Shown: positions 5,996 to 10,515 of the stretch, in pieces
Layout of the letters: each line of letters begins with the position of its first letter
Numbering within the stretch: the stretch's first letter is position 1
Position numbers and translations under genes: made by a program
Origin: Gammaproteobacteria bacterium
GTDB lineage: Bacteria > Pseudomonadota > Gammaproteobacteria > Coxiellales > Coxiellaceae
Assembly: GCA_021774015.1 (NCBI GenBank)
Contig: JAJFJO010000200.1
Location: 1 to 10,515 of the forward strand
DNA length: 10,515 bases
Direction: 5' to 3'
The notes under the pieces: generated by a model
Told to the model about the DNA's origin: nothing
Database searches by the model: none
Seen by the model: the letters and a program-made list of their open reading frames with translations, nothing else

Positions 5996-8476
5996 ATGAG
6001 TAATAATAAGAATGCTGACAACAACTCCGGTCAAAAGCAAGATGAATTTGCCTCTATGTCAATTGGTGAGCTCGAGGGCAAGTTAAACTGCTCAGGCGAT
6101 GGCTTGAGCAACCAAGAAGCTCAAACCCGCTTGTCTCAATACGGCTACAATGAGCTTGAGGAAAAAGAGGAAAACCCCATTCTTAAATTCCTCTCCTATT
6201 TATGGGGACCCATACCCTGGATGATAGAGATAGCAGCAATACTTTCCGCTCTGGTACGGCATTGGTCGGATTTCGGAATTATCATGACGCTCCTTGTAGT
6301 GAATGCAATAGTAGGATTCTGGGAGGAGCATAAGGCGGGCAACACGATAGCGGCGCTTAAGGAAAAGCTTGCTCTAAACGCACTTATAAAGCGCGGTGGC
6401 AATTGGAAAAAGATCCCTGCCCGTGAAGTAGTCCCGGGAGATGTAATGAGGCTCCGATTAGGCGACATCGTCCCTGCCGATTCTAAGCTCATCGAAGGCG
6501 ACCCCGTGGAGGTCGACCAATCCGCACTTACAGGAGAATCCCTGCCCGTAACTCGCGGGCCCGGAGACGTTCTATATTCCGGGTCTGTTTTAAAGCAGGG
6601 AGAGTCAGACGCTCTTGTCTACGCTACGGGGGGGGACACCTTCTTCGGTAAAACCGCAAAACTCGTAGAAACTGCGCATACCGTAAGCCATTTCCAGAAG
6701 GCTGTTCTCAAGATCGGTGATTATCTAATAGTCCTTGCTATGTGTATGGTGGCCCTGATACTCGGAGTCGCTCTTTTCAGGGGAGACGACATGCTTAAGA
6801 CCATCGAATTCGCCCTTGTCTTAACTGTGGCCGCCGTGCCCGTTGCCATGCCGACTGTCCTTTCAGTCACTATGGCTGTGGGAGCAAGGCTTTTGGCATT
6901 GAAGCAGGCGATTGTTACACGTCTTGCTAGTATCGAAGAGATTGCGGGGATGGACATACTCTGCTCTGATAAGACCGGAACATTAACCCAAAATAAGCTA
7001 ACTCTCGGGGAGCCTTTTACTGTATCTGGCATTAAACCCGAAGACGTAATTCTGTATGCCTGCCTTGCCTCAAGATCGGAAGACCAGGACCCGATCGACC
7101 TTGCGATACTCGGAGGATTAAAAGAGGATATAGCCAAAAGCGGATACGATGTAATCCATTTTACTCCCTTTGACCCTGTGCACAAACGAACGGAAGCTAA
7201 AGTGAAAAGCAAAGGAGGAGTTATTCTTCAAGTGAGCAAGGGAGCGCCCCAGGTCATACTTGCTCTGTCGGAGATTCCGGATGATATAAAATCAGAAGTA
7301 GAACAAAAAATAGGCGAATTCGCTCAAAGAGGCTTCCGCTCTCTCGGAGTGGCTAAAACCGATACCGAGGGGAATTGGCAATTCCTCGGTGTGCTCCCTC
7401 TGTACGACCCTCCGCGTACAGACGCTAAAGCTACTATAGATACGGCAAAAGAGATGGGGATTAGTGTTAAGATGGTAACCGGTGATCAAGTAGTAATAGG
7501 AAAAGAGATAGCCAAACAGCTGGGTTTGGGAACAAACATTCTGGATGCGGGAATCCTTTCTCAAACAAAACCCCACGAACAAGGCAAGATGGCAGAGGAG
7601 ATTGAAAAAGCAGATGGCTTCGCGCAAGTATTTCCTGAGCACAAATACCACATAGTTGATGTGCTCCAGAAACGGGGACATATCACGGGAATGACGGGGG
7701 ACGGAGTAAACGATGCCCCTGCATTAAAGAAAGCGGATGCGGGAATCGCTGTATCGGGAGCCACAGACGCAGCCAGAGCTGCAGCCGATATCGTACTATT
7801 GACTCCGGGGCTTTCGGTAATCATTGAAGCTATAAAAGAGAGCAGAAAAATTTTTCAGAGAATGAACAGTTATGCAATTTACCGCATAGCGGAGACTATT
7901 AGAGTGCTCCTCTTTATGACTCTTTGTATTATAATTTTCAACTTCTATCCTGTAACGGCAGTAATGATAGTCCTCCTCGCTCTTCTTAATGACGGCGCTA
8001 TCTTATCGATAGCCTATGACCGCACCCATTACTCGGATCAGCCTGAAGCATGGAATATGAAGGTAGTTCTGGGTGTTTCGTCAATGTTGGGATTAATGGG
8101 AGTGGTTGAAACATTCGGGCTATTTTATATAGCTGAGCGGTATTTTGATCTCAGCAGAGAAATTCTTCAGCCGCTTATTTATTTGAAACTATCCGTGGCC
8201 GGACACCTGACGGTTTTCGTGGCGAGGACAAGAGGGCCTTTCTGGTCAATCAAACCGGCGCCAATTTTATTGGGAGCGGTTATTGTTACTCAGATCCTCG
8301 CAACTATAATATCCGTATACGGGATATTGATGCCCGCACTCGGCTGGAAATATGCCGGGGTAGTCTGGCTCTACGCTCTTATTTGGTTTTTGATCGAAGA
8401 TCGTGTAAAGCTATTTGCGTATAAGATATTTGCACAACCTCATACAGCTATATATTCAAAGGCGGTGAATAGATGA
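5996..8476 (+). CDS. Plasma-membrane proton-efflux P-type ATPase (P3A)
   Basis: This integral membrane pump of 826 residues uses ATP to expel protons. In order it shows a cytoplasmic N-terminus, M1-M2 (about 65-110), the actuator domain with TGES (179-182), M3-M4 with PVAMP (282-286), the phosphorylation site CSDKTGT with D325, the nucleotide domain, the hinge TGDGVNDAP (567-575), and M5-M10. Residues that set the P3A proton pumps apart from other P-type ATPases appear conserved: N103 in M2 (plant AHA2 N106), R636 in M5 (R655) and D666 in the NDG of M6 (D684). The protein ends about 16 residues after M10, so it lacks the long autoinhibitory C-terminal domain of plant pumps. GGAGGG (5985-5990) lies 5 bases before the ATG. 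Its TGA overlaps the next gene's ATG. It sits in an operon with ATP-yielding phosphoketolase and acetate kinase, which suggests a job in pH or membrane-energy balance. A Mg2+ or other cation role is unlikely given D666. Confidence 0.94.
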   Translation: MSNNKNADNNSGQKQDEFASMSIGELEGKLNCSGDGLSNQEAQTRLSQYGYNELEEKEENPILKFLSYLWGPIPWMIEIAAILSALVRHWSDFGIIMTLLVVNAIVGFWEEHKAGNTIAALKEKLALNALIKRGGNWKKIPAREVVPGDVMRLRLGDIVPADSKLIEGDPVEVDQSALTGESLPVTRGPGDVLYSGSVLKQGESDALVYATGGDTFFGKTAKLVETAHTVSHFQKAVLKIGDYLIVLAMCMVALILGVALFRGDDMLKTIEFALVLTVAAVPVAMPTVLSVTMAVGARLLALKQAIVTRLASIEEIAGMDILCSDKTGTLTQNKLTLGEPFTVSGIKPEDVILYACLASRSEDQDPIDLAILGGLKEDIAKSGYDVIHFTPFDPVHKRTEAKVKSKGGVILQVSKGAPQVILALSEIPDDIKSEVEQKIGEFAQRGFRSLGVAKTDTEGNWQFLGVLPLYDPPRTDAKATIDTAKEMGISVKMVTGDQVVIGKEIAKQLGLGTNILDAGILSQTKPHEQGKMAEEIEKADGFAQVFPEHKYHIVDVLQKRGHITGMTGDGVNDAPALKKADAGIAVSGATDAARAAADIVLLTPGLSVIIEAIKESRKIFQRMNSYAIYRIAETIRVLLFMTLCIIIFNFYPVTAVMIVLLALLNDGAILSIAYDRTHYSDQPEAWNMKVVLGVSSMLGLMGVVETFGLFYIAERYFDLSREILQPLIYLKLSVAGHLTVFVARTRGPFWSIKPAPILLGAVIVTQILATIISVYGILMPALGWKYAGVVWLYALIWFLIEDRVKLFAYKIFAQPHTAIYSKAVNR

Positions 8477-10128
8477 GCGCTCCAAATATTAAAAAAGTTC
8501 AGACAAGTCCCTACAAAGATCAGCATCCCGGCACTTCGGGTTTAAGAAAAAAAACACGAGTGTTTATGGATAATCCGGGCTACACGGAAAATTTCATTCA
8601 ATCCGTATTCAACACCCTTATGGAAGACTCCGGCCTTGATCTCTCAAAGGAAAGTTTAGCCATTGGGGGCGACGGCCGATATCTAAATCATGAGGTTTTG
8701 AAAACTATTTTCAGTATGGCCGTTGCAAACGGTTTCGGAGAAATACTTATTCCCAGAAGGGGACTAATTTCAACACCCGCCATGTCTGCGGTGATAAGGC
8801 AAAGAAAGGCCCTGGGAGGTTTCATCCTTACCGCAAGCCATAACCCAGGAGGTAAAGAAGGGGATTTCGGAATTAAATATAACGTGAGTAACGGAGGCCC
8901 AGCGCCCGAGACTTTCACCCAAAGAATTTATGAACTAAGCTTGTCAATCGATCATTATCTCACAGCGGGCGATCTGGAATTTCAAGTTGATAATGAAAGC
9001 GAGCATCACATCGGGAGTACGAAGATATCCGTAATCGACCCTTTTAAGGACTATCAAGCTGTTCTCGAGGAGGTATTCGATTTCAACAAAATAGCGGACC
9101 TGTTTAAAAGCGGCTTCCGAATGATTTTTGACGGTATGCATGGGGTTACGGGAATATATGCGCAATACTTTCTGGAGCAGCAGCTCGGAGCTCGGGAGGG
9201 AACGGTAGTAAGAGGCAATCCTTTGCCCGATTTCGGCGGCATTCATCCGGATCCCAATCTCGTCTACAACTCCTTTCTCGTAGATATAATGATGGCCGAT
9301 GACGCTCCGGATTTTGGAGCTGCAAATGACGCAGACGGCGACCGGAACATGATATTCGGTCATAAATTATTCGTGCCTCCAGGAGATTCCGTAGCCGTAA
9401 TAACTGATATGGCAAGGAGCTGTATCCCTGGATTCAAGGACGGTCTGGCGGGAGTGGCAAGGTCAATGCCCACTAGTACAGCACTTGATAAAGTAGCAAA
9501 GAACTTGGGAATTGACTGTTATGAAACCCCTACGGGGTGGAAATTTTTCGGTAATCTAATGGATGCGGGGCTATGCAATATTTGCGGGGAGGAGAGCTTT
9601 GGTACGGGAGCAGATCACGTACGTGAAAAAGACGGTCTGTGGGCCGTTTTGAGTTGGCTTTCAATAATTTCGGGAACCGGCAAATCCGCAAAAGATATTT
9701 TAATAGATCACTGGGCTAAGTATGGGCGAAGTTACTATGAGCGTCATGACTACGAGGAAATGGATTCGGATAAAGCTAATGAAATGTTTTCAGATATGAG
9801 AAAGAGGCTCCCCAAACTTAAAGGTATGAGTTTATCGGGGAGTGAAATAACTAGTGCCGATGAGTTTAGGTATGTTGACCCGGTAACTAAAGATGTTAGT
9901 GAGCAGCAGGGGCTCCGTTTTTTTCTAGCTGACGGTTCGAGAATAATCACCCGCCTTTCAGGAACAGGAACAAAAGGCTCCACGCTGCGTATTTATCTTG
10001 AGCAGTTTGACACAGAAAATATAGATCGGGATACAGCTACGATGTTAAAAAGGTTGTCCTCTTCGGCTACCAATTTACTTGAAATCCCCAAGTATTTTGG
10101 ATCCAGCAAGCCGAGCTTAATAACTTAA
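8473..10128 (+). CDS. pgm: Alpha-D-phosphohexomutase: phosphoglucomutase, eukaryote-like PGM1 type
   Basis: It interconverts glucose 1-phosphate and glucose 6-phosphate in the cytoplasm, through a phosphoserine and Mg2+. The 551 residues contain four phosphohexomutase domains. An N-terminal substrate-loop motif HPGTSGLRKK comes first, then the catalytic serine S122 in TASHNPGG, the metal loop DADGDRN (D288, D290), the sugar-binding loop GEESFGTG (372-379), and the phosphate-binding loop RLSGTGTKGSTLR (494-506). This set matches the PGM1/Agrobacterium-type group (about 540-560 residues), not the shorter bifunctional phosphomanno/phosphoglucomutases. The ATG at 8473 overlaps the ATPase stop as ATGA and the upstream purine-rich stretch is only a weak ribosome site, so translation is probably coupled to the pump. 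It would link the phosphorylase product glucose 1-phosphate to the hexose phosphates used by phosphoketolase. Reverse flow toward glycogen or sugar-nucleotide synthesis is equally possible chemically. Confidence 0.95.
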   Translation: MSAPNIKKVQTSPYKDQHPGTSGLRKKTRVFMDNPGYTENFIQSVFNTLMEDSGLDLSKESLAIGGDGRYLNHEVLKTIFSMAVANGFGEILIPRRGLISTPAMSAVIRQRKALGGFILTASHNPGGKEGDFGIKYNVSNGGPAPETFTQRIYELSLSIDHYLTAGDLEFQVDNESEHHIGSTKISVIDPFKDYQAVLEEVFDFNKIADLFKSGFRMIFDGMHGVTGIYAQYFLEQQLGAREGTVVRGNPLPDFGGIHPDPNLVYNSFLVDIMMADDAPDFGAANDADGDRNMIFGHKLFVPPGDSVAVITDMARSCIPGFKDGLAGVARSMPTSTALDKVAKNLGIDCYETPTGWKFFGNLMDAGLCNICGEESFGTGADHVREKDGLWAVLSWLSIISGTGKSAKDILIDHWAKYGRSYYERHDYEEMDSDKANEMFSDMRKRLPKLKGMSLSGSEITSADEFRYVDPVTKDVSEQQGLRFFLADGSRIITRLSGTGTKGSTLRIYLEQFDTENIDRDTATMLKRLSSSATNLLEIPKYFGSSKPSLIT

Positions 10129-10202
10129 TAGTGCTTATCGGTACTTTTAACCACTGGGTCACGTTGGATTCCTGAGCTTTTCAAGGGAGCTATTTAGTAT
10201 TT

Positions 10203-10259
10203 CTGAGATATAGTTATCGAAGTTAGTGTTTAATTCTACTAAATCATAATATTTCTCAG
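10203..10259. other. Loose inverted repeat in the convergent intergenic region
   Basis: CTGAGA (10203-10208) and TCTCAG (10254-10259) are reverse complements 45 bases apart, inside the 221-base gap between two converging genes (10129-10349). The arms are short and the loop long, so this is not a convincing terminator. A 7-bp stem with three G-T pairs at 10175-10191 is equally weak. The rest of the gap is AT-rich and I see no gene in it on either strand. Confidence 0.15.
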
Positions 10260-10287
10260 TTCGAAGTGTATTCAACAGCCCCAGCCA
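10259..10287 (+). repeat. Partial, broken copy of the tRNA-Gln 3' end
   Basis: GTTCGAA (10259-10265) and GCCCCAGCCA (10278-10287) also occur in the same order and orientation in the tRNA at 118-124 and 132-141. The spacer between them is 12 bases here and 7 in the tRNA, and does not match. This could be a decayed attachment site or tRNA remnant that marks the far edge of an inserted segment. It could also be chance, since only 17 bases agree and no integrase lies in the window. Confidence 0.25.
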
Positions 10288-10349
10288 TCCAAAGTAGGTA
10301 TTACTATCTACAATTGAATCATATACTTCTTATTGCAAACAAGAGACTT

Positions 10350-10515
10350 TTAGATGTTGAGAAAGCCTATGGGTGCACTGCCGGAATTTGTATCATAGAA
10401 ACGCCCTATATTTGGAAGAATAGATGAGAGTTCAGATCCTGTTACTCCAAACCATAGTGCAAGTTCTGCAAAAAACTCATCTGTGGAGGTTGTAGGGATA
10501 AGAACCCCCCTTCCG
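10350..10515 (-). CDS. C-terminal end of a DUF1501-like protein (partial)
   Basis: An open minus-strand frame enters from the right edge and ends at TAA (complement of 10350-10352), giving 54 visible residues. The segment VLIPTTSTDEFFAELALWFG, followed by VTGSELSSILPNIGRF and ending GFLNI, has the pattern I know from the C-terminus of DUF1501 proteins: a PTTS..Q/E.FATLA.WFG core, then a ..PN...F stretch and a final GF. These proteins are usually about 400-500 residues, often with a Tat signal, and are related to sulfatase/phosphatase folds; their function is unknown. The gene converges on phosphoglucomutase with 221 bases between stops and is probably unrelated to the operon. The start and most of the protein lie outside the window, so the assignment rests on this short tail. 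Confidence 0.65.
   Translation of the reverse strand, partial: GRGVLIPTTSTDEFFAELALWFGVTGSELSSILPNIGRFYDTNSGSAPIGFLNI

Noticed and set aside
6721..7212. Minus-strand open frame of 163 codons inside the H+-ATPase gene
   Set aside because: It is the antisense shadow of the M3-M4 and phosphorylation-site coding region. Its composition (Ser, Thr and Ala rich, no domain) is typical of a shadow frame.
8944..9415. Overlapping minus-strand frames inside phosphoglucomutase
   Set aside because: They overlap each other and the conserved DGD metal loop coding region. No start signals or recognisable domains.
1..10515. CRISPR arrays, insertion sequences, transposases, phage genes, toxin-antitoxin pairs or defence genes
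   Set aside because: I looked for spaced direct repeats, terminal inverted repeats and small accessory genes and found none. Apart from the edges and short spacers, the window is filled by five well-known metabolic genes.

Overview
The window is bacterial DNA. It has strong Shine-Dalgarno sites of the GGAGG type, a tRNA with an encoded CCA end, closely packed same-strand genes, and one ATGA stop/start overlap. No gene here fixes the lineage, so I name no genus. Protein families were recognised by eye from motifs and no database search was run.

Layout. A tRNA-Gln (anticodon CTG) sits at 68-141. After a 133-base spacer, five plus-strand genes of central carbon and energy metabolism fill 275-10128. 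They are a GH13_18 sugar phosphorylase (probably glucosylglycerate phosphorylase, 275-2125), an acetate kinase (2321-3553, with a disputed start), a phosphoketolase (3577-5940), a P3A-type plasma-membrane H+-ATPase (5996-8476) and a eukaryote-like alpha-phosphoglucomutase (8473-10128). The four genes from acetate kinase to phosphoglucomutase are spaced by 23 bases, 55 bases and a 4-base overlap, and look like one operon. The phosphorylase lies 195-240 bases upstream, behind an AT-rich spacer with a 10-bp perfect hairpin, so it may or may not share the transcript. At the right edge a converging minus-strand gene enters; only its last 54 codons are present, and they resemble the C-terminus of DUF1501 proteins.

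How the genes fit together (inference from known family chemistry). The phosphorylase splits a glucoside with inorganic phosphate to give glucose 1-phosphate without spending ATP. Phosphoglucomutase converts this to glucose 6-phosphate. After isomerisation or passage through the pentose phosphates, phosphoketolase cleaves fructose 6-phosphate or xylulose 5-phosphate to acetyl phosphate plus an aldose phosphate. Acetate kinase turns acetyl phosphate into acetate and ATP, and the H+-ATPase can spend ATP to expel protons. The cluster thus reads as a compact bifid-shunt-like module joined to a proton pump, possibly for living off a stored compatible solute or for keeping up membrane energy and pH when respiration is limited.

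Most worth a second look: the acetate kinase has no conventional start codon where its Shine-Dalgarno site and family alignment both place one (ATA at 2366). The proton pump is embedded in the shunt operon and overlaps the mutase gene. A broken copy of the tRNA-Gln 3' end lies at 10259-10287 on the far side of the cluster, which could be a decayed island boundary or chance.
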